A stretch of 64,000 nt of DNA from Psilocybe azurescens (GCA_023853785.1 JAJIRX010000570.1:868001-932000); one strand, 5' to 3'; positions 43,428-56,300 are shown, counted from the first letter of the stretch. Notes: generated from the letters alone by a model not told the origin. Numbers and translations: made by a program.

Positions 43428-45347
43428 AATTACGTATGTGGGAGAGGGGCGGAAAGAGGGTGATCAACCAGACCTGTACTTGAACATTATTGAACAAATG
43501 ACCAGTCTGTTTCATCCAGAAATTCTGTCTATCGTTAGTGATGTCAAAGCGCCTAGTTAATCGTAGAGTTAAATGAGACATAGTCCCCTGTAGAACTTGC
43601 GTTCTGTCTCGGCACGGAAAACGACTACGGAACCCGACCTCAATATCGTCACGACTAAAAATAGAATCTCCGACATACCAACTCCAACACATCACATCCG
43701 CTCGCGGCAGCCACCAAAACAGTGTCTCCCTATCCGTACACCCAGATGGCTCCTGAAGCTCAAGAGGAAGAAAGCGGATGGCACACAAGCTAATACTTCA
43801 CCCAGGAGGTGATGGGCCCCACTAGTTATATTAAAAGCTTAGGCAAGTTCCGAGCAGATAAAAATTTATTGTAGAATGTGTACTATGTAAGTAGAGTATT
43901 TTGATCGGTTTCGAGGTCGGTTTTTGGCCTCCGAAAATCACATCCTATTTTGCTCCACACGCTTTCATACAGCTAGAATCTTTGAACGATTTATTCGACT
44001 ATCCACCAATATACTTAATACTAGAATATCTCTTGCAGCTATCATACATCGTCGTATCGTCAAAGTCTCGTCACTTACTGACTCGCTCACTTTGTTGTCA
44101 CCTCGAGGCTCGCCCTCATCTGGATCGTCAATAGACATGTGACAGAATTCCCACGCAGCGGCCTCAGCGCGTCTTGCGCGTGTCGCGTCAACCAAATCCG
44201 ATTTTCAATTGATAAATTTCAACCCCCATAATGCCTACTCAAGTACTCACAACTAAAATTTTTATCCTGAAATTGATCTAGTGATGTGTCACCAGGTCAA
44301 TACTTGAGTAAGGTTTCTCAAATTATAAGTAAAATCACTGAATTATTCAACTTCAAATCCAATATATGGTCAAATCGGTATGCACATTTTGCCAATTTGT
44401 CCTTTGAAGAAGAGTTAGCGTTGTATGATTTGCTGGACGTCGATGCTGATGATGGAGACGATCATGAAGTCAATTTTGACCCTCTGACCGAAGGCATACT
44501 TATTGGTTAAATGTATCTCACATCGGAAGCTCGATTTCATTCTTTTACGATGTCGCAACAGCCTTTAGTTATTCTAATTGATCTATATTCCCGATTTGGC
44601 AGGCCATGGTTGAAGTTCAAATCAAAATTTAACCGTTATCAACCAACGTCAACGGTTATCAACCACGTCAACGGTTTTGTAACCCGCACAACACTGGTCG
44701 AAAGGGATGTTGATCCATGTGACTCGGATGTTTTTGGTAGCACGATGTAATCACCATCACCGCCAACCTTCCAATTAAACTGACTGGCACCTGCTGCGAC
44801 ATAGTTTCAAGAGCTTGGACTTAAAAACTAAGACCGACATACTACACATCTTTAAATTTAATAGGCATATGAAGCTAGCATCTGTCTCTCTACCGATCCC
44901 GAATCCTGAGAGGTTGGAGGGAAATTGGGAATAAGATGACTCGCAAAAGTTAAAGTGAACCGATGTGGGTCAGCCACTGGGACAGGCTTAGTATATTGGT
45001 ACATAAATTAGTACTGTGGTTTGTCTTAGGTATGATCCACCGACGCTTGTTATTTTCGTATGACAGTGGCCAATTATCCTGGACCATTGTTTTGCAGTTA
45101 ATGGTACACGATGTCGGGGGCTTTAGAAGCTATGGGCCAAATATGATATTGGAATCAGGGCCCTCACGCAGATGTTCATCGGAAGTTGTCGCCCCATTGT
45201 ATTAACTTGTACTATAAGGGCAGAAATATGGGCACTCGATAAGGCTGACAGCTTCGTCTCCCCATCTCACTTTTATCGTCGAACCTCATCTGTAGGTCTT
45301 CTACCGGACGATACATCTGTCAGTTCATCACAGTAACATTGTCAAAA
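43428..45347. other. Interval with no confident gene
   Basis: Weak coding-like pieces exist: a minus-strand segment at 44080-44190 (RARRAEAAAWEFCHM, DDPDEGEPRGDNK), and 44395-44510 on the plus strand (LSFEEELALYDLLDV then an acidic run). Neither has a complete model or a known family. A repeated ACGTCAACGGTTATCAACCA motif lies at about 44635-44670. Confidence 0.3.
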
Positions 45348-46260
45348 ATGACTGCCGTCGCGATCCACCCTCGAGTTGCCCAGCTTCGGGGATACCCAAG
45401 GTACGTTAGTGACTTATCTCTTTGATACGCTACTGAATGACAAAGCATTTCATGTTTCCCAGACAGAAGATTCCAAAGCAGAAAAACCACACAGCCAAGC
45501 CCATTACACCGAACAGCGGTATCAAGCACGACACCTCCGAAAAGCTGAATGAGGTAGCGAAATGGGTGAAGACATCCAGAGTCAGCATGCCACTAGAAAC
45601 CAACAAGCATATGAATCGCCCCCTCCTTTTCGGTACGTACACTTCTTCAGAGCTTTCTTGCTTTATCTAATTCTCTTCATTAGTAGGAACATTGAAGGCT
45701 CGGAATCCGAGGATACTCTCTTCTCCACTCAATCAAACACGGAGTTCAAGGGCTCTACAAGACCATCCAAAAATCACAATGATAAGTTCGCGAGCGGTTC
45801 GGCACACGAAAAGCACTCTTCCAGTCCTCAGCCAGTCGATTACCTACCGTTAATTAATCTGGAGAAAAAGTCTATACCATTGCGCCCTGCTCCTGCTCCC
45901 TCGTTGACGAGATTTCTTAGTGGGCTGATTGATAGTATCACTGGCCATTCCACATCTACCGAATATCCACGCGGCCATAATGGCAAAGATAAACGTGAAT
46001 CGGATGGAAGACCCTCCTACAGGCCGCCCTCAAGATTGGGATACAATAGGATGCCCTCAGATGCCCATGATTCTCTGCAAGAATTAGCAGGTAGAAGTGA
46101 TGCAAAGAAAGTTAATAGGAAGAATAGCAAGGGCTACCGCTACAGTTGTGAGGCACTTCTGGACGTGGGCGACGACGAGGAAGATCTTGCCGACGTACAG
46201 TTTTCCGACTCCGATGACGAAGAAGAGAAAATGAGAAATGGCATAGAACTCCGCTGGTAG
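45348..46260 (+). CDS. Hypothetical hydrophilic protein, 2-3 exons, start uncertain
   Basis: The main exon (45684-46260) encodes NIEGSESEDTLFSTQ, RPAPAPSLTRFLSGLIDSI and an acidic end with DVGDDEEDLADVQFSDSDDE and MRNGIELRW. A GT-AG intron at 45633-45683 joins it in frame to an ORF starting at 45562 (MGEDIQSQHATRNQQAYESP). A further upstream exon, 45348-45400 (MTAVAIHPRVAQLRGYP), with intron 45401-45462, looks real but is one frame off. So either translation starts at 45562 or a one-base error lies between 45463 and 45632. No known domain; the acidic tail and low complexity suggest an intracellular protein. Confidence 0.45.
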
Positions 46261-46927
46261 ACTCTACCTTCTCCCAATCCAAACTAATGCCGACGCCTCT
46301 GCATAGGTGTAGTATACTAATGTAGTTAAATATCCGATACCATCTATAAAGCTCTTCATAACAATTGGGGAAGTTTTTAAATAGGTACGGAGTACCAATG
46401 ACACTGCGACCAGTTAATGTGTACCTCTGAAAACCATTGCTTCTGGCATGGCATGACGAGCTGTCGCTATCACAAAGACGTACAACCAACTTCTTGGACT
46501 CTTTATCACAATGGCCCACTTCTCCGAGCGTTCGGTGGCCCTACATCGAAATATCCCATTGTTGGACGGTTTCCACATGACCAGTGGCACCTTCATTGTC
46601 TTCTATCTTGTAGTGATCGATCGGCTGGGCCACCTCGGTAGGATTTATTTGTATCCACCAAATGGCCAGAACCTTACACACCAAATGAGACTCCAATCGA
46701 GCAAACCGAGTTGCTACGTCCAATTTCAAAACAACTCAATTCAACTCCAGTGTCGCGCCCGCATTGCCGGCGAAAGTCCATCCATCGGCGTTTCTTGCAC
46801 ATTCCCCGTTTGTAATGAGTGGCATACAATGGCCCATTCGACACTTCCAACCCTAGGACATATAAATCTCCTGATCTATAGACTATGAAAGTGCCCTTTC
46901 TTGCTCGTACAAGTCATACATACTACA
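46261..46927. other. Interval with no supported gene
   Basis: An ORF at 46511-46888 has no motif and no splice extension. Likely non-coding. Confidence 0.35.
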
Positions 46928-47363
46928 ATGGCAGATTCCAGAAATCCGATAGTCTGTAACAAAGGACTCAAAGCACGAGGCTCAGCAATGCCATTGAGCG
47001 ATTCGGAAGCCACTTTGTAAGTGTGATTACGTGCTGTGGTCGATAGTCTCTAACCTTTCTCCAAGATGTGAACCTGCACTTGCGTATGAATCGTCTACCT
47101 CGGATGGAGAAGAACACAAAGAAAAAATTGTGTATCCGCGTGCTCTCAAAACCATGTCTAGGATTGTCCGCTCCACCGAGACCCATACAGCCAGTAACAA
47201 AAGTAATGCCTCAAGAGGACATAATGGATCGGTTCAACAGATGAAGACTATTCCAAAAATACTGTCCTTTCGCCGAATCCGTGCAGTCTTTGCTCTAAAT
47301 ATGCAGAATGTCAGAATAGATTTGACTGTAAAATGCTTCGTGACGCCGAAGGGGCGCGCCTGA
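46928..47363 (+). CDS. Small hypothetical protein, 2 exons, 128 residues
   Basis: Exon 1 is 46928-47016, the intron 47017-47065 (49 bp, GTAAGT..AAG) and exon 2 47066-47363. Splicing gives a continuous frame starting MADSRNPIVCNKGLKARGSA, passing SSTSDGEEHKEKIVYPRALK and ending FVTPKGRA. The protein is basic and polar, with no signal peptide or recognised domain. Support comes from the clean splice pair and the fact that neither exon alone explains the frame. It could be a chance model. Confidence 0.4.
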
Positions 47364-47982
47364 GAAGGAGAGACTGTACCAGGGTATAAACAGTATGCAC
47401 GGGAAAATGCAAGGGTAAAGAATACGTCACTATTCGTTTGTTACATTCAACCCCATTTCCACTTATCATACTTGCATGTACTTCAGTTGTAACAGTTATT
47501 AGCCAGCCCACAATTGGCATACCTCCGTGGTAGCGGCAACAAAGTTTATTACTCAGAGATTCATCATTGATTTTGGGGTAGCCATTGTGTGTCCTTTTCT
47601 ACGTTTCTTAGCTACGGTTCTTTGTTTTAAACATAGCTCACCAAAACCCGTGTGTCCTATGGCACTCGGATCGTCGCCAACAGACTTGACCGATCTTAAA
47701 CAACGAACGTCCGAAAGTGGCCTCTCGAGTTATTACTACAATGGTGGTTTAATCTTCGATACCGTATAAGAGCAGTGTAGTCCACGACCAACTATCTAGT
47801 ATACGGTTCCAATACGCTATCCGCTTGTAAACGTTTAAACACGATGTCAGAATTCAACTGGTCCCGAGCCAATAGTTCCATGTTGGCTGCCAATTTGAGC
47901 GGACGTTCGCTTCGGGCAGGGTAGCTATTGCTATTATACAGCGCACGATGATAATATCCTTACGCGCTCTCATAGATCTCGA
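47364..47982. other. Interval with no supported gene
   Basis: Short ORFs only. A possible upstream exon of the C2H2 gene could end at CTCATAG (about 47975-47981), but no matching start is convincing. Confidence 0.3.
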
Positions 47983-48462
47983 TTGCCTGGTTGCGCAAAC
48001 TACAACCACAATTATGGGGCCCCTATTGCCACTCCCTCTTTTGATACGTATGGTGCGCCAAATACAACTGAAACAATAAGCCGAGCTACACCTCCACCTA
48101 CAACAAGATTGTCCTGTGATAACAATGCTTACGCCGATGACGAGACAGCATCTTTCACAGGTCGGACCGTCAACTCTTCGCTCTACAGTGCTCGCTTTGC
48201 CAATTTTGTGTCGTCTAGTACTGACATTCATTGGATCCGATGCAAATTGGTAGGCTGTGGTCATGTATTGGGGGTGCGAGAGTCCGACTTCCGTGCTCAT
48301 GTTCGTGAAGTACATCACGATATTGATCTCAAGACCGCTAAAGTCGGCCACATCCGTTGTACTTGGAATCAATGTGGCGCTATGATCAAACCGAAGGATT
48401 TCGTTGTTCATATACGAGGATACCATCTTGCAATTGTCCCAGGAACTAGATATCTTGCTTAA
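47983..48462 (+). CDS. Two-finger C2H2 zinc-finger orphan protein
   Basis: A 159-residue ORF. The N-terminal 90 residues are polar and low in complexity. The C-terminal 70 residues hold two C2H2 units: C-KLVG-C then 11-12 residues then H-VREV-H, and C-TWNQ-C then H-IRGY-H, separated by a short linker (DIDLKTAKVGHIR). The CX4C spacing with two fingers near the C-terminus is a common lineage-expanded pattern in agaricomycetes. Nucleic-acid or protein binding is possible but unproven. The first ATG (MPGCANYNHN) is used, although an upstream exon cannot be excluded. A decayed relative follows at 48826. Confidence 0.6.
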   Translation: MPGCANYNHNYGAPIATPSFDTYGAPNTTETISRATPPPTTRLSCDNNAYADDETASFTGRTVNSSLYSARFANFVSSSTDIHWIRCKLVGCGHVLGVRESDFRAHVREVHHDIDLKTAKVGHIRCTWNQCGAMIKPKDFVVHIRGYHLAIVPGTRYLA

Positions 48463-48825
48463 TATTTATTCAGATATAGGTTGCAGTAATGCAGTTAATT
48501 GCCATGGGAATTTTTGGCTGAGACATAGTCGTCCATAAATCATCTTCAATTAATTTCATCTATTTACCTCAAAAAACGACCCGATATCGAATTTTTTTAC
48601 ATTAAGTCAAGTACAACGGTTAATAATAATCCGGAGCCGGAAATTGGGATCTTGCACACTGCACTTTCTGCATGTCGATGCCGTGATGCAGATATTCTTT
48701 ATCATTATCATATATCTCGAAAACGATACAGGTCCATAGATTTGACACTATCGTTTGCGACAATGTACTGATCCAACGACGGTTCGGCATACTCAACAAA
48801 ATGCGTCACATTCAAGGAACAGGGT

Positions 48826-49330
48826 TTGCCGGCGTCTTTTATGTGCCCCATCGCCCTATGCTCCCCACCACCTCCGGAGTTCAAGATGCAACCAATTCTA
48901 CCTGATGTAAATCTGGATATTTATTTAGAGAACCTTCCCCGTCGTAGTAGCGTATCGTGGAAGCTGGGGCCGCCAACGCATATACGTCCTGAGTACTACG
49001 CTCACCTCATTGATCACTACACTCCATTCCAAATGTAGGTCCTGAGAGCAATGCAAGCGTCAAGACTTGATCATCATCCTCAAGCGCAAGCATCAAGGCC
49101 TTATCTCAATCACGAAGAGAAAGCCTTATATACGTCCCATCAGAGGAAGTCGTTGCTGTGTGGTATTGTGGGGTGTAATCAGAGCCTCGGACCCAGACTG
49201 CTGGAGCTGCATCTCAAATAGGAACATAACGTTAATTTCGTTGAGGGCACGAACGATTGCACCCCTTGCAGATGGAGCGGGTGTACCATTGTCATGGGCA
49301 ACAATCAAATACATTCAGACCGTTCACATT
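48826..49330 (+). pseudogene. Two-finger C2H2 gene with two in-frame TAG codons
   Basis: One uninterrupted frame runs from 48826 past 49320 except for TAG at 49036-49038 and 49219-49221. Before the first stop it reads MPASFMCPIALCSPPPPEFK and later YYAHLIDHYTPFQM. After it come NHEEKALYTSHQRKSLLCGI and the finger C-GIVG-C..H-LK(stop)E-H, then C-RWSG-C..H-SDRS-H. Spacing matches the gene at 47983. Both stops could arise from CAG by one C-to-T change. Alternatively one TAG could lie in an intron, but no clean donor/acceptor pair removes either without breaking a finger. Confidence 0.6.
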
Positions 49331-49689
49331 TGTTCTGGATCGTCATGATTGATTTGCGGTGTTGTCTTTGGAGACCCAGCGTTAGTGTGAGTCCATCAGG
49401 ACTATCTGTGCTGGGGATGTTTCCGACATCAGTAGGAATGTTTTTTCTCCGTGTATTTTATTTTCATGTACTAAATTTATCTTAATTTACTACTATTGGA
49501 GGAGCGAGTAACTACCATTCATTCATGTTTTATTCATTCATTATCATTCCATTGTGATCAACTAGCTATATAGGATAAACTAGTCGACTGAGTGAGCTAT
49601 GGAATAAGGAAATGAGTATGATATTGGTATTACAAGGTTTTCTGGGGCTAACATTGATATATCATTTGTCGTGAATTTTAACACTAATT
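49331..49689. other. Interval with no supported gene
   Basis: AT-rich with ATTCATTCAT-type short repeats at about 49515-49545. No coding signal. Confidence 0.35.
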
Positions 49690-50265
49690 TCAGGCCGTTT
49701 TCGTTGATTTAATGAGGCTGACGCGTTGTGTTATGGCTGATTTTATTCGCTGGAGCAGGGAGGATGCATACTGGGCCCATCTATGATTGTTGTTCTTTCC
49801 TCCAGTCATTTCCCTCCAATTTGACGGGGTGTCAGAGAGAAAAGACGATTTTTCGGAGGCTGTCTCTTCACTCTGATGAGACAGGGACTCATTGCCCATG
49901 TTTTCACATGAAGCAACGAAGAGAGTTTTTATTACCTCGAATGCCGCGGTGGACTTTCTCTCGATCAAAGGAGATGGGCCAGGTATTCGTTGCGATGGGA
50001 TGTAGTAGACGCACGGCTCCATGCTGTCCGGTTCGCAGTGCTGCAAGAAGGACATAGAAACCTCTCCAGTTCTCGGGTTGATAATCTTCTCCCCTTCAAC
50101 TGGCATACAAAAGACAGGGTTGTAGACCGTGATTGTGCCATCTTGAGATATTTGTTTTGGTGGAATCAAGCGGCCATTGAAAAGATCTTTCCGGAGAAAA
50201 TTCTTCTGAACTTGATATTTTGGTTCAATGGTACGACTTGGTAAACATTCTTCCCCATGGCACAA
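49690..50265 (-). CDS. Hypothetical protein, 191 residues, start uncertain
   Basis: The longest open frame in this stretch. It reads MCHGEECLPSRTIEPKYQVQ at the N-terminus, then FNGRLIPPKQISQDGTITVY and VEGEKIINPRTGEVSMSFLQ, with a basic Ser-rich C-terminus. Upstream (50356-50270), a short in-phase-plus-one segment MTAINPPLGFKLALSFAIKF ends close to this frame, so a first exon or a frameshift is plausible. No known domain or membrane segment. Length and non-repetitive composition favour a real gene. Confidence 0.4.
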   Translation of the reverse strand: MCHGEECLPSRTIEPKYQVQKNFLRKDLFNGRLIPPKQISQDGTITVYNPVFCMPVEGEKIINPRTGEVSMSFLQHCEPDSMEPCVYYIPSQRIPGPSPLIERKSTAAFEVIKTLFVASCENMGNESLSHQSEETASEKSSFLSDTPSNWREMTGGKNNNHRWAQYASSLLQRIKSAITQRVSLIKSTKTA

Positions 50266-50389
50266 CGCGCCCCTGTATATACAAGTTCCCGTCGATAAAC
50301 TTAATGGCGAACGAGAGTGCCAACTTGAAGCCTAGAGGTGGATTTATAGCAGTCATGTTGATTATAGGAATGTGGTAGCGAAGGATGGT

Positions 50390-51167
50390 TATAGAAGTTG
50401 GGTAGGTTGCTTATTAGGAGCTGACTTTGAGTGCTTAATATTTATGTATTTCGGGTGTCACCTATCTCATGAGCTGGAGAACAATGAGATTTTGACCGTA
50501 TGACACAAGGGTGTATAGTGTGGCACTGGTCGCTATATTCTCCCAAAGCAGGCTTTAAGCTTACAGAACGTATCCATTTGGTTAGCTTGTGTGAGAAGCA
50601 CATAAAAAACTACGCTGAAATTTCTGTCGCTTTTGTGGGCACCCACTGATATAGACGGTCAACATCAATTGTAATCTAATTATAACCCTACTCGACGACG
50701 ACGTTGACTTCAACGGTGCCATTGTGAATGACAATCCCTTCATTCTTGAATCGTGTCTGTATTCTTATTCTTTTATGTGCAATAGATGCTGGAACTCGGA
50801 GATTTAATGGACGCATTAGGATGTTTGTCGCATTCTCTCATTATTCGCTTCTATGTGGAGAGTACTTATTGAAGGACATCAATTTCTTCAAGGTATCTGC
50901 TAACTGGGTCGGAAATTCCTGAAATGTCTGCTGCCCTCGCGACATAAGACAGCGCTAAGTACCTGGCGGTATCCTTTCTTGAGTTTTGAGAACACTTAAA
51001 CTTGCAGGTGATACAGAGCTTTTTTGGTAGTGTTTCATTATTTTATAATGTATATTTCTGTCTAAAACGCAGTAATAAAAAAACGGGGGTACTGATGAAT
51101 ACACCACAACTTGCATGTTGAGGAAGAATATAAGAGTCTATGCGGATAAGAAAATTCAGCTGGAACA
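50390..51167. other. Interval with no supported gene
   Basis: Short ORFs only, such as 50728-50922. No motif or intron pair. Confidence 0.3.
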
Positions 51168-51840
51168 TCATTCATGCTGGCGGAGATCTCCCTTGAAAGG
51201 CGGATGCACAGCTCGGCGATAATGGTTGCCAGAGTTGATGTGTGTGACAGTATTAATGTTTCCGCTGTTAACATTTATCCCGTTCATCATCGAAGGTGGG
51301 AAGAGGTTTTGCAGAACGGGTGTGTTGCTCGCATACGTCCAAGGACCGCCGTAGTTTCTTGCGTCAGAGTGGTAAGAGCGGGGCATTGACTCCAGCAGTG
51401 TCTCTAGTGATACGAACACCATGAAACGATCTTTGGTTGTTAGTATTCACCGTGGACTGGAATTTCACTGCAATCCTCTTCTTGGGAGGTTTAGAGGTAC
51501 TCCCAGATGCGCTTGACTCGGAGTTGGCTAATCGCTGGCTCTCAGATCTAGGTTTAAACCAGTCGATTAACAACCTGAGCTCGTCATATTGCTCATGCGA
51601 AAGACCTGCTGATCCGTACATCTTGTACAAGTTCATCAATACCTGCATAATGGCGTTAAAGGATTCTTCCCCACGTCGAAATCCAGAAGAGCCAGACTCA
51701 GTGTTCAGTGTTTGATATGGTCTCTCCGTAGAAGCTGGCCTCGAGGTGTCCAGAGTTTCATTATCAGAAGTATCGTACCACTGGCTCTCTGAGACGGAAT
51801 CAAAAAATCTCCCGAGAGGAGTTGTCCGGGATTAGAAATG
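51168..51840 (-). CDS. Hypothetical protein, gene model incomplete
   Basis: The minus strand reads FFDSVSESQWYDTSDNETLD and then ESFNAIMQVLMNLYKMYGSA, LSHEQYDELRLLIDWFKPR and KKRIAVKFQSTVNTNNQRSF in one frame to 51364. An overlapping frame downstream (51422-51168) reads SLETLLESMPRSYHSDARNY and NINTVTHINSGNHYRRAVH to a stop. A short intron or a one-base shift near 51410 could join them. The 5' end is not defined (a stop lies near 51830). Helical middle, no recognised family. Confidence 0.35.
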
Positions 51841-52719
51841 GCAGCTCTCAACATGGTTTGCTTGTCCAGCTCAAAACCGCTCGCCCTTCAACTGCTATGC
51901 GACTGCTGCGAGAGGGAGGGGTGCTATTAGTATGACTCATGTTGAAAGCCAGTACGTGGAAGGAGTCTGATGCAAAACTGTGGATGCATAGCGTCCTTTT
52001 TATGTATGCCAGTCATGCTTAACAATCTTGTGACCAACTTCATTATTGGGAATCATCCCAAAGGATATATGTATGGCCCGACAGGCTCAATTCGGATATA
52101 CTACCCAGGCCATTGAGAACAAGGCCCTGGTAACACTGCCATTTTTACTCCATTTTTGGCCTTCATCTGGAGACCATACCACGACATGTGCCCAGAGAGC
52201 TGATGGTGGCTCCCGTACTTTTTTGTAGTTCATGAAAATCTGTGACTGTACTCCGACAACTTAATACCTTCCTGTGGCTCAACGTGCCCCGACAAAGAAG
52301 GAAGCAAGTCCATCATCGCCCATAAACTGGCTATGTTCCTCGCTGACACAACTGTCTAACTTAGCATATACTCTGATCGTCACAAGTCTTCTACTAAGAC
52401 CATTACTTGGCATCCAGAACAGCCGTCTTAAATCTACAACTGGATGGCCGAGTGAGTATCGCACTGATATTCAGTTCAGACAAGTCGTGGCTAAGATTCA
52501 ACAGTCTCTGGAAGTATGAATCACAGTAAGGCCGGATAAGGGCTACAAGCGGACGTGTAGCTGCACGGTCCAAGCACATTTCTTTTTGTCAGTGCTACGG
52601 CGTCCTTATGCCACTCACACTTGTGATTCAATACCGGGGTCAGAGGCAACATGTCTCCTTACACCGGAGTTAAGTGCAAGGCTGTCCCAGTTGCGGTGAA
52701 CATACAACTCTAATTCGTG
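51841..52719. other. Interval with no supported gene
   Basis: A minor ORF at 52274-52519 lacks family motifs. No RNA gene seen. Confidence 0.3.
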
Positions 52720-52721
52720 TA

Positions 52722-53377
52722 CTCATGCTCGTCAAAAGTATGGAAACAACCTTTAATGCATTATGTTAGCACAACAAATGGAGTTTAGGCTATCTTTTTC
52801 TGAGGCATGATACCTCTCTAAGGAGTTGGTGTTTGTGTAAAAATAGTTGCTTCTGGATGGCTCTTTATGAGGAGAAATCCAGCAATCTCATGACACTGTA
52901 AAAATACAACTTCTCTAGAAGTCACCCAATCGTTTCAATTCTTTCGGGAACATAAAGAGAATAATAAGGGAGTTCTGGGAATTTTTTTTTGAGTTTTTAA
53001 TCATAGCCATTGAGGAGATATGAGCCATGCAAAGTGGAAAAAATCGTGTGAATTCACTCTGATGGGCCGAAAAATTCCGACTTGCACCATCCATATCTTT
53101 GCAACTGGAAATTGCAATAAGAAATTTTGCGAGTGCACTCTAGTTACAGTCTAATTTATCCCCCCAAAAAATCTAAGTTAAAGAACAACTCTGAAAAAGT
53201 TGAAATTCCAGACAGCCAGTGAACTATGTGTTTCTCCCGCTGGGATGCGTATTAAATTGAGGGACTTCAGGGATAGATTTATTGACCAATGTACTTGAAA
53301 TCTTCCATACAGACTCTGGGCTGAATTCCTTGTTTTGGACAGTTTTAGTGCGTTTCCATACTTTTGACAGGCACGTG
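52722..53377. mobile_element. Tc1/mariner-type MITE, 656 bp
   Basis: The left terminus CTCATGCTCGTCAAAAGTAT then GGAAAC is an inverted match to the right terminus, whose reverse complement is CACGTGCCTGTCAAAAGTAT then GGAAAC, giving terminal inverted repeats of about 26 bp. A TA dinucleotide flanks each end (52720-52721 and 53378-53379), the mariner target duplication. The interior is AT-rich with no transposase frame. It would need a transposase supplied elsewhere. Confidence 0.78.
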
Positions 53378-53379
53378 TA

Positions 53380-56300
53380 GTAAGTGTTTTCTGTTAAACA
53401 AGCAGTCATAACTGGACCGTCTAGGTCTCTGTATCAATAGCTATGTAGCTGGGCTCACCAGGACCAGTCTGCCGACACGATGAGGCTAACAGTCGAGTTT
53501 CACGATATTAAATTAGTAAGAGATCATTTGAACATTTAAACATCACGCTGCTTGACGGTATGTTAATATGTCCGATGCTGGTATGTATCTACTTGATAAG
53601 ATGATGGTTGTCTGATAAGGAGACCAAAAGGCATCCATTCTTCCAAATATCGTCCCATAGTACACAGATCCGATAGCGCCAGCTACAGTCACGAATAAAG
53701 CCAAGCTCTGGCAGAGAGAAATATTTAAGTTCAACAACGGCCCAGATATCTTCTCACCGTGACTTCTGTGCATCGTGCATGGGTGGGAATGAGCACGAAC
53801 CCTCTCGGGCAGCAACATCGGAGCTTATAGATGACATACATGTACCTCCCCGGAGCACTGGATATCCTCAATTCACTCTAATGGGTCGAGCGAGGTTGCC
53901 AATGGCGGTCATGAAGGTTCTGAAATATCCGATAAGCCAATCAGTGTAAATAACTGAGACGTCAGTTGGTTATTATCTTTCAAATCGCTACGGCTGTCTG
54001 CTGGCTATTCTGTACTACATCTTCGTTGCTTAATCAGTGGGACATGGGGGTTTACACGGGTTGAATACACGACTGAGTAGATCGGGGAAGCTTGATCGTT
54101 GTCTCGTACGTTTATTTCAGCACAAATATACCCTTATTTAAGGATGTTCGCCGACAAATTGAGTGGCTAGAATAAATTGGAATATTCATTCCAAGTCAAC
54201 ATCCTTCCGGCAATCCAACCCATGGAGCCGGCCGGGTCCGATGCACGGCAATGCTGGAGAGTACATGTCGGGTATTACTCTGGCGCTGAGTAACTACGCA
54301 ATTTGATATGTATTGGCCCTAAAGTACCTGATGTGTTCCTTGTCGCGTCATTGTGCACGTCGACATGTGCACGATTTGTGCACTTCTGAAGCCTAACTTC
54401 GCCAAGACGATGACTCGTACTGACTGGATTTTTTACTGTGCCACACTGCAGCGTGTACATCATGTTCAAGAAGTTGCACAAGCACTATGGAGTAGTTATC
54501 GTATTCAATCGAGTTGTTTCGACAACTAACAGGTTCGCTGGAGGTGCTGAGGGCCGTGTCTGAATGTAAACTGCACCCAGAACTCCTTTTCGCACTAGCC
54601 GACACATTAGCGAGCCACTCTAGACTTGAGAAAGCAGATGAAGAGTAATTCTTGCAACATTAATGAGACATTTAGTACGAACTATTAGCCAACGTACCTA
54701 TCGTCCTGTAATGAGTGCTATGATCCGAATGCCACCATAACTCGTTTGTGTTCCTAAATTAAGAGGTTCACGAATACATGGCATGGTTACGTTCGACGTA
54801 TTCTCTTCCAGGTCAAGCCTTTCAGCCATCACACTAGCATTCTCAGTGACTATCATTCTTATTCTTCAAGTCTATAAGACATCCTCCCTCATGGTAATAC
54901 TCTACTAACACATACCAGGACGCAGAGGGCTCCTAAACCTCTGCCAAATGTGTCTCGGGGAGACTCAGCGATCAATCCTTCAATGATCGTGCGACAAAGC
55001 CGCAATTAACGTCCCTGTGAGCACGATCTTCACTTGGGCTGACTCTTATCACTGAAGACCCGTTAAGCCCAATTACTTTGCTTTAATAGACTGTTGACAC
55101 AATCTGTTCTGATTGTCCGCCTCCGACGGCGCCTTGCCCATCACTATATAACTGCATGCATTCGCGCAGTCGAGAATCGAGACTCGAGACTGAATAAAAC
55201 AATCCTCTCCGAAGCCTCCCCGACTCAGTATTAGTATAAGCATCCACCTGAGACCTGCGACATCAGAGCACATTAAGTCCGGAGTATGCTATGGAACGGA
55301 CAGGAGGATTTTGATTAGAAACGTTGGATGGAGAAGTACGGATGTCAAGTAAGTACTCACTTACTTAGATGTAGGGTGAATGGGGTAAGACCCGAGGCTC
55401 TTTCGGGTTGGAGATTATCTATTTTGGGACAGCATATATTGTTAACTTTAGTTATTTTTGATACTTGATGTTACAATAGGAGAGAAATCGACACCAAAAT
55501 ACGGTACTGGAAATCCCCAGTATCATGGTTGCGATATAAATATGAGATTGATGTGCATGCTGATCCTGAAATCCGACCCTTCCAGCCAAAATACCCCTAA
55601 TCGATAGTCGACTTGTCTAACCGAGTTCCGATATTGAACTGACTGACTGATGACAGTCAAAACGCAGCTGGCCAACTCGGCGCCTACATCCTTAATGGAA
55701 GTCTATTCTTAGCCATGGCAGTATAAATTACCTCTGCTGATATGAATCCTATTTATAGCCCAGAGCAGCCGAGGCGACCTGGTAGTTGATCCAATGGTCA
55801 GGACGCCTCCAGATCGAACACATGAGTTCCACTTGATCACAATCGAAACCCGGACGTGGAAGCAGCATACTTCAAGCAGTTATGGTTTGACTCATAGATC
55901 ACATGGTTATGCATTGTCAATGCCACTGAACTACTCTAAGTCTCTAACCGAGCTGAGCAGCGGTTAGCGTACGACGGAGTCGAGACGACTGATAAAAGTC
56001 AAAACACAACAGCTAGTCAACTCGGCACCTACACCCTTTCCGAGTCGATATCCCCACCGGCTATATAATATTATATTGCCCAACGCCAACCGTCAAGCAA
56101 GCCTTTGTACAAGTGCACATATTGGCATCAGATAGGGCTCTGGTCCGGCACCGGCCAGGTGGCCCCATCGACCTGCTCCAAATTTAAACTTTTCCTCTGA
56201 TTGGGGCTAAAAAGCGTATTTTAGGACAGATTGCTGGCCTAAATAGGGAGTTGAACATGCTTTTGCCCGCGCGCTGGGCTAGTTGCTCTGAAGTTGCTCA

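Noticed and set aside
53543..53818. Minus-strand ORF with one hydrophobic stretch
   Set aside because: An isolated short frame in a gene-poor region with no family match, so not listed as a gene.
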